Below are positions 34,784-44,105 of a stretch of 64,000 bases of DNA, piece by piece. Source of the DNA: Bombiscardovia asteroides_K (GTDB taxonomy: Bacteria > Actinomycetota > Actinomycetes > Actinomycetales > Bifidobacteriaceae); NCBI RefSeq assembly GCF_048001765.1, contig NZ_CP181447.1, positions 806,001-870,000 on the forward strand. The letters run 5' to 3'. A model generated the notes under the pieces. It had not been told where the DNA came from and did no database searches. It saw only the letters and a program-made list of their open reading frames with translations. Every line of letters begins with the position of its first letter. The first letter of the stretch is position 1. A program made the translations under genes and the position numbers.

Positions 34784-37705
34784 GTGGTAGCAGTCTTGGA
34801 CAAGGTCCTCCGTATGGGCGAGGGTCGTCAGATTCGCAAGCTTCAGGGGGTGGCCAAGGCGACCAACGCCTTCGAGGATCAGATCTCGGCCATGAGCGAC
34901 GAGGAGCTCAAGGGTCAGACGCCAAAGTTCAAGCAGCGACTTGAGAACGGCGAATCCCTCGATTCCCTGATGCCCGAAGCCTTCGCCACGGTTCGCGAGG
35001 TTTCCAAGCGCACCCTGGGCCAGCGGCACTTCGATGTCCAGCTGATGGGCGGAGCGGCCCTGCACTGGGGCAACATCGCCGAGATGAAGACCGGCGAGGG
35101 CAAGACCCTGGTGGCCACCCTGCCCAGCTATCTGAATGCCTTGGAAGGCAAGGGCGTGCACGTGGTCACGGTCAACGACTACCTGGCCTCCTACCAGAGC
35201 GAGCTCATGGGGCGCATCTTCCGCTTCCTGGGCATGAGCGTGGGTTGCATCATCACCGACCAGCGTCCCGCCGAGCGCCGCAAGCAGTACCAGGCGGACA
35301 TCACCTACGGCACCAACAACGAATTCGGCTTCGACTACCTGCGTGACAACATGGCCTGGGACAAGGACGAGCTGGTCCAGCGCGGCCACCATTTCGCCAT
35401 CGTGGACGAGGTGGACTCCATCCTGATCGACGAGGCTCGAACTCCTCTGATCATCTCCGGACCCGCCGAGGGCGATGTGACCCGATGGTACCGGCAGTTC
35501 GCCAAGCTGGTCCCCAAGCTCACCAGGGATGAGGACTACGAGGTCGACGAGAAGAAGAAGGTCGTCGGCATACTGGACCCCGGCATCACCAAGGTGGAGG
35601 ACTACCTGGGCATCGACAACCTCTACGAGCCCGCCAACACCGCCCTGATCGGGTACCTGAACAACGCCATCAAGGCCAAGGAGCTCTTCCTGCGCGACCG
35701 CGACTACGTGGTCCAGAACGGTGAGGTCCTGATTGTGGACGAGCATACAGGCCGTCTGCTCAAGGGCCGCCGCTACAACGAGGGCCTCCACCAGGCCATC
35801 GAGGCCAAGGAGGGCGTGGAGGTCAAGGCCGAGAACCAGACCTTCGCCACCATCACCCTGCAGAACTACTTCCGCATGTACGACAAGCTGGCGGGCATGA
35901 CCGGAACGGCCGAGACCGAGGCCGCCGAGTTCATGAACACCTACAAGCTGGGCGTGCTGCCCATCCCCACCAACAAGCCCATGATCCGCAAGGATCAGCC
36001 GGATCTGATTTACCGCACCAAGAAGGAGAAGCTGACCGCCATCGTCCGCGATGTGGCCAAGCGGCATGCCAAGGGCCAGCCCATCCTGCTGGGCACCGCA
36101 TCCGTGGAGTCCTCCGAGGTGGTCTCCTCCCTGCTGGACGTGGCCGGCATCGACCATCAGGTCCTCAACGCCAAGCAGCATGCGCGCGAGGCTGCGGTCG
36201 TGGCCGTGGCAGGGCGCAAGGGGGCTGTGACCGTGGCCACCAACATGGCGGGGCGTGGCACCGACATAATGCTGGGCGGAAACGTGGAATTCCTTGCCGA
36301 TCAGAAGCTCAAGGAGCAGGGTTACTCCTCCGACGACACTCCTGAGGAGTATGAGAAGCGCTGGCCCAAGATGCTGGACTCCGTCAAGGAGCAGGTCAAG
36401 GACGAGCATGAGGAGGTCGTCAAGCTGGGCGGCCTGTACGTACTGGGCACCGAGCGGCACGAGTCCCGCCGTATCGACAACCAGCTGCGCGGCCGCTCAG
36501 GCCGTCAGGGCGATCCTGGCGAGTCCAGGTTCTACCTGAGCCTGGAAGACGATCTGATGCGCCTGTTCAATACCGGGATGGTGGCTCAGCTCATGTCCAA
36601 GAGCCTGCCCGAGGGTCAGCCCATCGACAAAAAGAGCGTCTCCAAGGGTGTGCGCAACGCACAGAAGTCCGTGGAATCCCGCAACTACGAGATCCGCAAG
36701 AACGTGTTGAAGTACGACGATGTGATGAACAAGCAGCGTCAGGTCATCTATGGCGAGCGTCAGGCGGTGCTCAAGGGCGAGGACATCCACGAGGACATTC
36801 TCCGCTTCATCAGCGAGACCATCACCTCATACATCCGGGGTGCACAGAAGGGCTCGGACAAGCCCGAGGACTGGGATGCCGACGGGCTTTGGAAGGCGCT
36901 GGCCTCCGTCTACCCGGTCAGTCTTGACCAGGATGAGACCATGGACTCCCTGGAGGGTCTGAAGGGTGACAAGGCCGTCAAGGCTCTGGCGGACAAGTTG
37001 GTGGAGGATGCCGATTCCATCTACCAGCAGCGTGAGGACGAGCTGGGCGAGAAGGGCTCCAGGCAGCTGGAGCGCCAGGTGGTCCTCTCCGTCCTGGACA
37101 GCAAGTGGCGTGAGCACCTCTACGAGATGGACTACCTGAAGGACGGCATCGGCCTGCGCGGCATGGGTCAGCGTGACCCCCTGGTCGAGTACCAGCGCGA
37201 GGGCTACCAGATGTACAACTCCATGATCGACGCCATCAAGGAGCAGACCGTGCAGCTGCTCTTCAACGTGGACCTCAAGCAGATCGCGGCCAGCCAGGAG
37301 AACGAGCGGAGGGCCCGCGAGGAGCGCAAGGAGAACGAGGAGAGCCAGTCCCAGCCGGTCAACTACCAGGCGCCTGAAGAGCCTGATGCCGAGGACGAGA
37401 CCACCGATATCGACGAGATTGCCGAGGAACATGACGAGGGTGCTCCGGCTGGCAGCATCCAGGAGGATTCAGAGGAGGATGCCTCTGAGGATGCCGCTGA
37501 CGAGGGTGCTCCGGCCCCGGTCGGGCCTGCCCCTATCAGCCATGCCGAGGGCAAGGTCCCTGCCAACAAGAGGCCCAAGGCCGTAGAGGATCACTCGCCT
37601 TGGTCTGATGGCCGCACCTTCCCGGGCACGCCCCGCAACGCCCCCTGCCCCTGTGGTTCCGGACGCAAGTACAAGATGTGCCACGGCCAGAACGAGAAGA
37701 AATGA
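34784..37705 (+). CDS. secA: Preprotein translocase subunit SecA
   Basis: A 973-residue ATPase motor that drives unfolded preproteins through SecYEG. Visible are the nucleotide-binding entry MKTGEGKTLVATLP, VNDYLASYQSELMGR, DEVDSILIDEARTPLIISG, the second motor-domain block TNMAGRGTDIMLGGN and GRSGRQGDPGESRFYLSLEDD, and the scaffold helix. The acidic linker near 850-930 precedes the zinc-binding SEC-C tail NAPCPCGSGRKYKMCHG. The GTG start at 34784 follows GGGAG at normal spacing. It is the housekeeping SecA; a second SecA is not in the window. The surface proteins at 12-20 kb are likely clients. Confidence 0.97.
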   Translation: MVAVLDKVLRMGEGRQIRKLQGVAKATNAFEDQISAMSDEELKGQTPKFKQRLENGESLDSLMPEAFATVREVSKRTLGQRHFDVQLMGGAALHWGNIAEMKTGEGKTLVATLPSYLNALEGKGVHVVTVNDYLASYQSELMGRIFRFLGMSVGCIITDQRPAERRKQYQADITYGTNNEFGFDYLRDNMAWDKDELVQRGHHFAIVDEVDSILIDEARTPLIISGPAEGDVTRWYRQFAKLVPKLTRDEDYEVDEKKKVVGILDPGITKVEDYLGIDNLYEPANTALIGYLNNAIKAKELFLRDRDYVVQNGEVLIVDEHTGRLLKGRRYNEGLHQAIEAKEGVEVKAENQTFATITLQNYFRMYDKLAGMTGTAETEAAEFMNTYKLGVLPIPTNKPMIRKDQPDLIYRTKKEKLTAIVRDVAKRHAKGQPILLGTASVESSEVVSSLLDVAGIDHQVLNAKQHAREAAVVAVAGRKGAVTVATNMAGRGTDIMLGGNVEFLADQKLKEQGYSSDDTPEEYEKRWPKMLDSVKEQVKDEHEEVVKLGGLYVLGTERHESRRIDNQLRGRSGRQGDPGESRFYLSLEDDLMRLFNTGMVAQLMSKSLPEGQPIDKKSVSKGVRNAQKSVESRNYEIRKNVLKYDDVMNKQRQVIYGERQAVLKGEDIHEDILRFISETITSYIRGAQKGSDKPEDWDADGLWKALASVYPVSLDQDETMDSLEGLKGDKAVKALADKLVEDADSIYQQREDELGEKGSRQLERQVVLSVLDSKWREHLYEMDYLKDGIGLRGMGQRDPLVEYQREGYQMYNSMIDAIKEQTVQLLFNVDLKQIAASQENERRAREERKENEESQSQPVNYQAPEEPDAEDETTDIDEIAEEHDEGAPAGSIQEDSEEDASEDAADEGAPAPVGPAPISHAEGKVPANKRPKAVEDHSPWSDGRTFPGTPRNAPCPCGSGRKYKMCHGQNEKK

Positions 37706-37776
37706 CAGGTTCGCATAATCACTAGCGGCTTCTGCAGATAAGGTTGCCGATACATTTAGGGTTGCCGATCTGACTG

Positions 37777-37809
37777 ACGGCCATCGCTCATAAGGGCGGT
37801 GGCCGTTTC
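37777..37809 (+). terminator. Probable secA terminator
   Basis: ACGGCCATCG (from 37777) pairs with CGGTGGCCGT (to 37806), with one G-T pair, followed by a short T-run (TTTCC). It lies 72 bases past the secA stop. Confidence 0.65.
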
Positions 37810-37953
37810 CATATATTGGATTGCTTACTTTCATATATTGGTAGCAAAGTGACCAGAATATGGGATTGCCTTGTGCAGGGGAGGGGCAGGGCAGTAAACC
37901 TAGAGCAAACAGCGGGGCATCCAGCCCCGCTTCTTCAAAGGAAAAGAGTCATC

Positions 37954-39054
37954 ATGCGGCCACTTAGCTGGAAATCCGTCCTGAACTCCTTGGTGTCCGG
38001 TCGGCACCTGAGCGCGGATGAGGCCGAGTGGTGCATGAACGATTTGATGGACGGGCATGCCGACCCTGTCCAGGTGGGAGCCGCCCTGTCCATGCAGTCC
38101 GCCCTGGGACTGACCAGCCCGGAGGTCGAGGGGGCTGCCAAGGCCATGGTGGGCCATGCGGTGCCGCTGAAGGTCAGCGGCGACGTGACCGACATCGTCG
38201 GCACCGGCGGCGATGGGGCAGCGACGGTCAACCTGTCTACCATGGGTGCCATCGTGGCTGCGGCTGCGGGGGTCAGGATCGTCAAGCACGGCAACCGGGC
38301 CGCATCCAGCAAGAGCGGCACTGCCGACTGTCTGGAACAGCTGGGTCTTCCCCTGGATCTGCCGCCCAAGGAGGTGGCTGCCATGGAGGATCGCTACGGC
38401 ATCACCTTCGTCTTCGCCAAGACCTTCCACCCCGCCATGCGGTTTGCTGGGCCTGTCCGCTCGTCGCTGGGCATTCCGACCGTCTTCAACCTGCTGGGAC
38501 CTCTGACCAACCCGGTCAACCCGCGCTATGTGGCCATAGGATGCGCCCAGCGCCAACTGAGCCCCATGATGGCCCAGGTCTATGCCTCTCGCGGTCAGGA
38601 GGGCATGGTCTACACCTCGGTCGAAGGCCTTGACGAGATGGCCCCCACCGGCCCGGTCTCCATCTGGGAGATCCACCAGGGCAAGGTGGAGGAGCGAACC
38701 TTCGACCCGACTCGCGAACTGGGTCTCGACCCGGTCAATCCGGAAGACCTACGCGGTGGCGATCCCGCCTTCAACGCCAGCGTCGTCAGGGACTTCCTGG
38801 CCGGCAAGTCGGTTCCTTCGCGTTCCACGGCCCTGCTCAATGCGGCCTCGGCCATCGTGGCCGACGGCACACAGATCGATGCCGGTCCCGAGGCCGACCT
38901 GAGCGTCCGGTTTGCCCAGGCCTACCAACTGGCTACCCAGGTTGTGGACCAGGGGAGGGCGGCCGACCTGCTGGCAGCCTGGATCCACGGAGCCCAGGAA
39001 GCGCAGTCCCGCTGCCGGCAAGAGGAACGGACACGCCGTCCGGTCCTGGTCTAG
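37954..39054 (+). CDS. trpD: Anthranilate phosphoribosyltransferase
   Basis: A 366-residue enzyme that couples anthranilate and PRPP in tryptophan synthesis. The PRPP-binding motif is VGTGGDGAATVNLSTM (about 90-105). The anthranilate-site blocks are KHGNRAASSKSGTADCLE and FAKTFHPAMRFAGPVRSSLGIPTVFNLLGPLTNP (in two parts), followed by EGLDEM. ATG 37954 is chosen because of AAAGGAAAAG just upstream and the conserved start. The other trp genes are absent nearby, as expected for scattered trp genes. A pair of direct repeats (CATATATTGG) lies in the upstream region. Confidence 0.95.
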   Translation: MRPLSWKSVLNSLVSGRHLSADEAEWCMNDLMDGHADPVQVGAALSMQSALGLTSPEVEGAAKAMVGHAVPLKVSGDVTDIVGTGGDGAATVNLSTMGAIVAAAAGVRIVKHGNRAASSKSGTADCLEQLGLPLDLPPKEVAAMEDRYGITFVFAKTFHPAMRFAGPVRSSLGIPTVFNLLGPLTNPVNPRYVAIGCAQRQLSPMMAQVYASRGQEGMVYTSVEGLDEMAPTGPVSIWEIHQGKVEERTFDPTRELGLDPVNPEDLRGGDPAFNASVVRDFLAGKSVPSRSTALLNAASAIVADGTQIDAGPEADLSVRFAQAYQLATQVVDQGRAADLLAAWIHGAQEAQSRCRQEERTRRPVLV

Positions 39055-39077
39055 GTTCGCGGCTGCCAAACCTGCTT

Positions 39078-39113
39078 GGACCCCGCTGGCTGATGTTTCT
39101 GCCAGTGGGGTCC
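39078..39113. terminator. Strong bidirectional hairpin after trpD
   Basis: GGACCCCGCTGGC (39078-39090) pairs with GCCAGTGGGGTCC (39101-39113), 13 base pairs with a single G-T. It lies between convergent genes. No T-run follows on the plus strand. Confidence 0.65.
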
Positions 39114-39150
39114 GAACGTATTGGTGGCCTAGATATGGCGGCACTCGGCA

Positions 39151-39696
39151 TTATCGCCGGTAGTGCCGTTCGTCGTCATCGAAGAGCCCGCTTGAATCGT
39201 CGCGGAAGTTCTTCCGGTCGATAATCAGTCCTGCGATGCCTATCAGCAGGAGCAGTCCCGCCAGCAGGCCGGTCAAGCCGGACCAGCGGGGGATCAATAT
39301 GGTCAGGAAGAAGCAGATCAGGCCCAGCATCGTCATGATCATGAAGGCCGCATGCCTTCTGCCCAGGTCGCTCAGATCGGGGTTGGGCGGCACAAAGTTC
39401 GACGACTGGTCCATGACCTCGTCGGTGTCCAGCCAGCTGCTGCCTTGGAAATCGCGCGGCCCGGAGCCGCCGACGAAGGAGTCGCGCTTCAGGTCCTCGG
39501 CCCTCAGCGCCGCCTTCTTCTCGGACTTTCGGGCCTTCTTTTCGAACTCCTTGGCCGTCCTGGACGATTCCAGGGAACCCAGCTCGTCAGCGTGCGAATT
39601 CAGAAAGTCCGCCCACTCCTCGTCCCCCTGTGAGGGCCCGGTTCCCGCCTCGCTGTTATACTGATTCCCGGCGTCGTTATGCTTGTGCTCGGTCAT
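39151..39696 (-). CDS. Hypothetical membrane protein with two C-terminal helices
   Basis: About 181 residues, no recognised family. The N-terminus is charged, with a Lys/Ala/Glu-rich helical stretch (TAKEFEKKARKSEKKAALR, about 45-65), then DSFVGGSGPRDFQGSSWLD. Two hydrophobic segments follow near residues 117-165 (AAFMIMTMLGLICFFLTILI and GLLAGLLLLIGIAGLIID), with a short acidic and Arg-rich tail. It is therefore a membrane protein with a cytoplasmic or disordered N-terminal half. ATG 39696 is chosen; the long upstream frame is antisense to the acyltransferase. It is divergent from the acyltransferase gene with 48 bases between starts, so their promoters overlap. Confidence 0.72.
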   Translation of the reverse strand: MTEHKHNDAGNQYNSEAGTGPSQGDEEWADFLNSHADELGSLESSRTAKEFEKKARKSEKKAALRAEDLKRDSFVGGSGPRDFQGSSWLDTDEVMDQSSNFVPPNPDLSDLGRRHAAFMIMTMLGLICFFLTILIPRWSGLTGLLAGLLLLIGIAGLIIDRKNFRDDSSGLFDDDERHYRR

Positions 39697-39744
39697 AGAA
39701 CCATCGTAACCTCGGCCGCACGCATTCGCTACCAAGGAGTCTCT

Positions 39745-40440
39745 GTGCTGTACTGGTTCTTCGTCAAACTGCTCGGTCCGTTGGCGCGTACCTGGTTCAA
39801 ACCGACCGTTGAAGGCACGGGGAACATTCCCAAGCAGGGGGCTGCCATCATCGCCTCCAACCATCTGGCCGTCATCGACGACGCCCTTCTGCCCATCACC
39901 TGCCCCAGGATGATCCACTTCATGGGCAAGGCCGAATACTTCAACGGCAAGGGGATAAAGGGCAAGTTCAAGAAGTGGTGGTTCAGCTCGGTCGGAGTCT
40001 TCCCCGTCGATAGGTCGGGCGGCTCCAAGTCGCTGGGAGCCATGGAAACGGCACGCTCCATCCTTGAACACGGGCATATCTTCGGCATCCATCCGGAGGG
40101 CACACGCAGCCCGGACGGCAGACTTTACCGTGGACACACCGGGGCGGCGCGGCTGGCCTTCGAGACCGGAACGACAGTGGTGCCCACCGCCATCATCGGC
40201 ACCCGGCAGCTTCAGGAGCCCGGCCATGTGCTTCCGCATAAGGGCAGGACCAAGGTCATCTTCGGCAAGCCCATCACCGTGCCCTACGTGCCGGTCAACA
40301 GCCTCACCCACGAGGAGATCCGCAACCTGACCGACCGCATCATGCAGGAGATTCAGGAGATGAGCGGGCAGCGCTACGTGGATGTGTATGCCCAGGTCAT
40401 CAAGGCGCATGAAAACAAGGAAGAGCTGCCTGACGACTGA
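39745..40440 (+). CDS. plsC: 1-acyl-sn-glycerol-3-phosphate acyltransferase
   Basis: A 231-residue membrane-associated enzyme that acylates lysophosphatidic acid to phosphatidic acid, upstream of PgsA in phospholipid synthesis. The PlsC motifs are present: ASNHLAVIDDALL (NHxxxxD, about 37-45), GVFPVDRSGG, FGIHPEGTRSPDG (EGTR, about 122) and VVPTAIIGT. GTG 39745 is chosen because AAGGAG lies five bases before it; the ATG at 39679 would extend into the divergent gene's start. The product has one N-terminal hydrophobic segment. The gene converges with the kinase gene, 17 bases apart. Confidence 0.92.
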   Translation: MLYWFFVKLLGPLARTWFKPTVEGTGNIPKQGAAIIASNHLAVIDDALLPITCPRMIHFMGKAEYFNGKGIKGKFKKWWFSSVGVFPVDRSGGSKSLGAMETARSILEHGHIFGIHPEGTRSPDGRLYRGHTGAARLAFETGTTVVPTAIIGTRQLQEPGHVLPHKGRTKVIFGKPITVPYVPVNSLTHEEIRNLTDRIMQEIQEMSGQRYVDVYAQVIKAHENKEELPDD

Positions 40441-40457
40441 CCGCAGAGACAGGGCGG

Positions 40458-42686
40458 TCAGACCACAGTCAGGGTCACGACGGCCGGCGAACCGTCATCA
40501 TTGACCACCTTGACCTGGGTGCCGGGGTTGGGGTCCTGGATTCGCACCGTGTGGGTCAGATTGCCCAGTGGCGCGGAGATGTTGACCTTGAGCCCGTATC
40601 CCTGCAGGATCTGTGTGGCCTCATCCTGGCTCTTGCCCTTCACGTCGGGCATGCTGATGAATTGCGGCCCCTTGGAGACCACCACGTTGACCGCATCGCC
40701 CCAGTGCAGCTGTTCCTGGGCCTGGTGGGAGGCGGAGATCACCTGGTTGCGGGGCACCGTGTCTGACCAGTCCTCGCTGTAGTTGACCTTGAGCCGGAGG
40801 GCTTCCAAGGCCGCCTTGGCATCATCTCTGGCCTTGCCGATGATGTCGGGCATGGCCACCGGCATCCGACCCTTGGACAGGACCAGACTGACCTTGGTAT
40901 CATGCCGGGTCCTGGTTCCCGGGGCCGGTTCCACCGAAATCGCCGCTCCCTCGGGAATATCCATGGAGTACTGGTCCTTGGAGGAGTCATGGTCGACTCG
41001 GTCGAACCCGGCCGCCTTCAGGGCTTGCAGGGGGTCCTTGCCGTTGGAGGTGTCCGGCATGAGGATGTCCTTGGGCACTGTGGCCTGGCGAATCCCCTTG
41101 GAGACGGTCAGGCTGAGGCTGCCGCCCCGCTTGCTGATATGGGCTCCGACGGTATCGGGATCCGCGGCCATGATGGCCCCTTTGGGCACCTGGTCGCTGA
41201 AGTCGTAGTCGGTGTCGACATCGATGCCTGCGACCTTGAGTGTGCTGGCGTACCTGGCGTAGTCGGCGCCGATGACCTTGCACTCCTGATTCTCGGGGCA
41301 GGAGATGTCATCCGGCTTGGGAAGGGCGACATAGCTGCCCGGACCCAGGTAGTACCACCAGGCGCCACCGCCGCCTCCTGCCAGGGCCAGCATCAGCAGA
41401 ACCACCAGCGCGATGATCAGGCCCCTATGCCGGTGCTTGGGTCTGGCCGTCTCGGCGCCTTGCTGCATGGTCTGGGCGGAAGTCGGGACGACGTTTGCAT
41501 CGGCGGGGGATGCTGCCCGGTCCTGAGGCTGCAGGACGGTTGTGGTTTCGGCCCGGGAGGGGGTGTCCACGTCGTTGAGCCGATAGCGCCTGGTCGCTGC
41601 GTCCGCATCGGTTTCGGGCGGGGCGGGCACATTCAGGACCGTGTCCGAATCCTCCGGGTCGCTTGCTGCAGCAATGGTCTGTGTGGCTGCGTCTTCGGAA
41701 TCGTCGCTGGGTGCCGTGGCTGCCTGCCTTGGCGGTTCGGTCATCTCAGGGTTGGCGGACCCGGGCTGTCCGCTGGCTGCGGCTGCCGCGGTCGCTGTGG
41801 CTGTTGCAGGCAGCACGTAGTCCATGGCCTGCCGGTCCAGTCCCCTGACCACCTTCCTCAGGCTCTCCAGGGCCTTGCCTGCGTCGTCCGGGCGGTTTTC
41901 CGGTGAGCGGTCGGTCAGCCCGGAGACCAGTGCGGCCACGGATGGGTCGATTCCCGGGCAGATGCTGGCCAGGGAGGGGACGTCCTCGTGGACGTGCTTG
42001 AAGACGATGGTCACCGGATTGTCGCTGGCGAAGGGGACCGTGCCGGTCAGCATCTCGTAGGCGATGATGCCCACGGCATAGAGGTCGCTCTGGGGGGAGG
42101 CCTCATTGTTCTCGATGGTTTCGGGGGCCAGGTAGGCGGCCGTGCCCATGAGCATGCCCGTGGAGGACAGGGTGGCCTGGGCGGCGGCGCGGGCCAGGCC
42201 GAAGTCGGTGATCTCCACGTGGCCGCGATCGTTGATGAGGATGTTTTCCGGCTTGATGTCGCGGTGGATGACGCCGGCTCGGTGGGCGGAGGCCAGGCCG
42301 TCCAGTATTTCGCCCACGATCCGCAGGGTCTCCTTCAGGGGATAGACGCCCTGCCGGGCCATGTCCCGCCGCAGGCTGATGCCGTGGACATACTCCATGA
42401 CCAGGTAGTCCAGCCCCTGATCGACGCCGGTGTCGTAGACCTGGACGATGTGGGGGTTGGCGATGGCGGCCGCCGACCTGGCCTCCCGGCGGAAACGCTC
42501 CTCGAACTGGGCCCTGTGCGGTCCCTGGGCCAGCATGGTGTGCATGATCTTGACCGCCACATGCCTGGACAGCCGCAGGTCCAGGGCCTCGTAGACCGTG
42601 GCCATGCCACCTTGCGCAATCTCGCGCAGAATGCGGTAGCGCCCGTCTATGATCCGGTCGCTGGTCCTCTCGTCCGCTTCACTCAT
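40458..42686 (-). CDS. PASTA-domain serine/threonine protein kinase (PknB-like)
   Basis: A protein of about 742 residues. The cytoplasmic kinase domain has the Gly loop IAQGGMATVYEA, Lys in VAVKIMH, HRDIKPENIL, DFGLARAAA and the APE motif in YLAPETIE. An Ala/Thr/Asp-rich linker leads to one membrane helix (about 465-490, GLIIALVVLLMLALAGGGG). Four extracellular PASTA repeats follow, the first atypical (it starts VALPKPDDISCPENQECK and carries a Cys pair), the others of the form MPDIIGKARDDAKAALEAL. It probably senses muropeptides and coordinates cell-wall growth. The start ATG 42686 overlaps the stop of the synthase gene by eight bases, indicating coupled translation. Confidence 0.93.
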   Translation of the reverse strand: MSEADERTSDRIIDGRYRILREIAQGGMATVYEALDLRLSRHVAVKIMHTMLAQGPHRAQFEERFRREARSAAAIANPHIVQVYDTGVDQGLDYLVMEYVHGISLRRDMARQGVYPLKETLRIVGEILDGLASAHRAGVIHRDIKPENILINDRGHVEITDFGLARAAAQATLSSTGMLMGTAAYLAPETIENNEASPQSDLYAVGIIAYEMLTGTVPFASDNPVTIVFKHVHEDVPSLASICPGIDPSVAALVSGLTDRSPENRPDDAGKALESLRKVVRGLDRQAMDYVLPATATATAAAAASGQPGSANPEMTEPPRQAATAPSDDSEDAATQTIAAASDPEDSDTVLNVPAPPETDADAATRRYRLNDVDTPSRAETTTVLQPQDRAASPADANVVPTSAQTMQQGAETARPKHRHRGLIIALVVLLMLALAGGGGGAWWYYLGPGSYVALPKPDDISCPENQECKVIGADYARYASTLKVAGIDVDTDYDFSDQVPKGAIMAADPDTVGAHISKRGGSLSLTVSKGIRQATVPKDILMPDTSNGKDPLQALKAAGFDRVDHDSSKDQYSMDIPEGAAISVEPAPGTRTRHDTKVSLVLSKGRMPVAMPDIIGKARDDAKAALEALRLKVNYSEDWSDTVPRNQVISASHQAQEQLHWGDAVNVVVSKGPQFISMPDVKGKSQDEATQILQGYGLKVNISAPLGNLTHTVRIQDPNPGTQVKVVNDDGSPAVVTLTVV

Positions 42687-43914
42687 GCTCGTCTTGTCCG
42701 GCCCTCTGTACCTCGGAGGCCTGACCGGCCTCGGCATCAATGGAAGATACACGTTCATGATACCCGGCGGTGGTGGCAAGCGGCAGGAAGCGTCTGCAGG
42801 CCTTGAGGAAGACGGTTCGTCCCTCTGTCGACAGATGCAGATCATCGGCCAGGGCCTGGGCTCGGGCCTGGGCTCGGGAGGACAGACCGGCAATGCGTCG
42901 ACGACTGGCTTCCACGGCCCCGCAGGAGCGCATCAGGTCACGGACCATATTCACCTGGGCGTCCTTGCGGCGTTCGGTCGGTGAATTGTAGAGTCGGCGG
43001 ACCTCCTTGGCCTGACCAGGGCCGGCCATGGCCAGGGTGTCGGCCAGGAGGACGGTTCGCTTGCCCTCACGGATGTCGCCGCCCACGGGTTTGCCGGTGC
43101 GGCGGTCGTCGCCTGTCACATCCAGCAGATCGTCCGCCAGTTGGAAGGCCAGACCCAGATCCAGGCCCAAGGTGCGCACTGACTCTTTGTGCTCTTCCAG
43201 GTCTGCTCCGGCAGCCAGCAGGCCCAGGGCCAGGGGGGCCATGGTGGTGTAGGAGGCGGTCTTCCAGGCCATGGTGTGCAGGGCCTGACTGCGCAGGCGT
43301 TCCGGATCGTCCAGGGAAGCCTCTTCCATACCCATGTCCAGGATCTGGCCGGTGACCACGGCCGTCTGCATGGCTTGAAAGGCTCTGCCGACGGCCGATT
43401 CCTGAGGCAGGTCGGCAGCCGCCTGGAGGGCCATGGTTGTGCTCAGTGATGCCAGCAGGTCGCCAAGGAGGATGCCCAGGCCGGTGCCACGGGCATCGGG
43501 GCCTGCGGGGAGCCGGTCGCTTGGATCGTTTCCGGCGGCCGACCGGCTCAGGGCCAGATGGGCGGCAGGACGGCCCCGACGACGGGGGGAGCCGTCGATG
43601 ATGTCGTCGTGGACCAGGGCGCTGGTCTGATAGACCTCCAAGGCGCAGGCAAGGTCCACTGCCGCCTGTTCACGGTCCGGATTCTGCTCGGATTCCAGAG
43701 CCCGCCAGACATCGCAGAGCAGGAGGGCGCGCAGTCGTTTGCCGCCACGGCCTGCCTCGATTGCCTGGTGGATGACCTCCTGCAAAGCCCCCTGTGAGGG
43801 GTTCTGATCCAGGGGATGGTCCGGTCCGGGCTCTGGAGCAGTCAGGTGGTCGCATTGGCTCCGGAGCAGTTCCTCCATGCGTTGTTCGACCCGTGCTGCA
43901 GTCACGCTCTTCAT
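42679..43914 (-). CDS. Polyprenyl diphosphate synthase (trans-isoprenyl, geranylgeranyl-type)
   Basis: A 411-residue trans-prenyltransferase that condenses isopentenyl diphosphate onto allylic primers, supplying C15-C20+ isoprenoids. The first Asp-rich motif is LVHDDIIDGS (DDxxD, about 100-104). The second is FQLADDLLDVTGDDR, and the usual KTVL-like GKRTVLLADT follows. GRPAAHLALS and GKRLRALLL are conserved. Product length cannot be predicted safely. There is no clear Shine-Dalgarno, but TAGGCT ends seven bases before ATG 43914, suggesting a leaderless message. The gene precedes and overlaps the PASTA kinase gene. Confidence 0.9.
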   Translation of the reverse strand: MKSVTAARVEQRMEELLRSQCDHLTAPEPGPDHPLDQNPSQGALQEVIHQAIEAGRGGKRLRALLLCDVWRALESEQNPDREQAAVDLACALEVYQTSALVHDDIIDGSPRRRGRPAAHLALSRSAAGNDPSDRLPAGPDARGTGLGILLGDLLASLSTTMALQAAADLPQESAVGRAFQAMQTAVVTGQILDMGMEEASLDDPERLRSQALHTMAWKTASYTTMAPLALGLLAAGADLEEHKESVRTLGLDLGLAFQLADDLLDVTGDDRRTGKPVGGDIREGKRTVLLADTLAMAGPGQAKEVRRLYNSPTERRKDAQVNMVRDLMRSCGAVEASRRRIAGLSSRAQARAQALADDLHLSTEGRTVFLKACRRFLPLATTAGYHERVSSIDAEAGQASEVQRAGQDEHE

Positions 43915-44105
43915 GTCTTAGAGCCTATCCGCATATCTGCCCAGCAGGCAGGCTGCAAGGCCCATGGCTGCAAGGACCATGGTGGATGGATGACCCCACT
44001 TGACCACATGATCGGCTGTGGCCTTCCTAACGGTTCCAACTGGTTCAGGATGGTGCCCAGGCTCCCCGGACCACAGACCGGGAGCGGATGGGAGGCGATG
44101 ACGGC

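Noticed and set aside
34736..36460. 574-codon minus-strand frame opposite secA
   Set aside because: Antisense shadow; the plus strand carries the complete SecA motif set.
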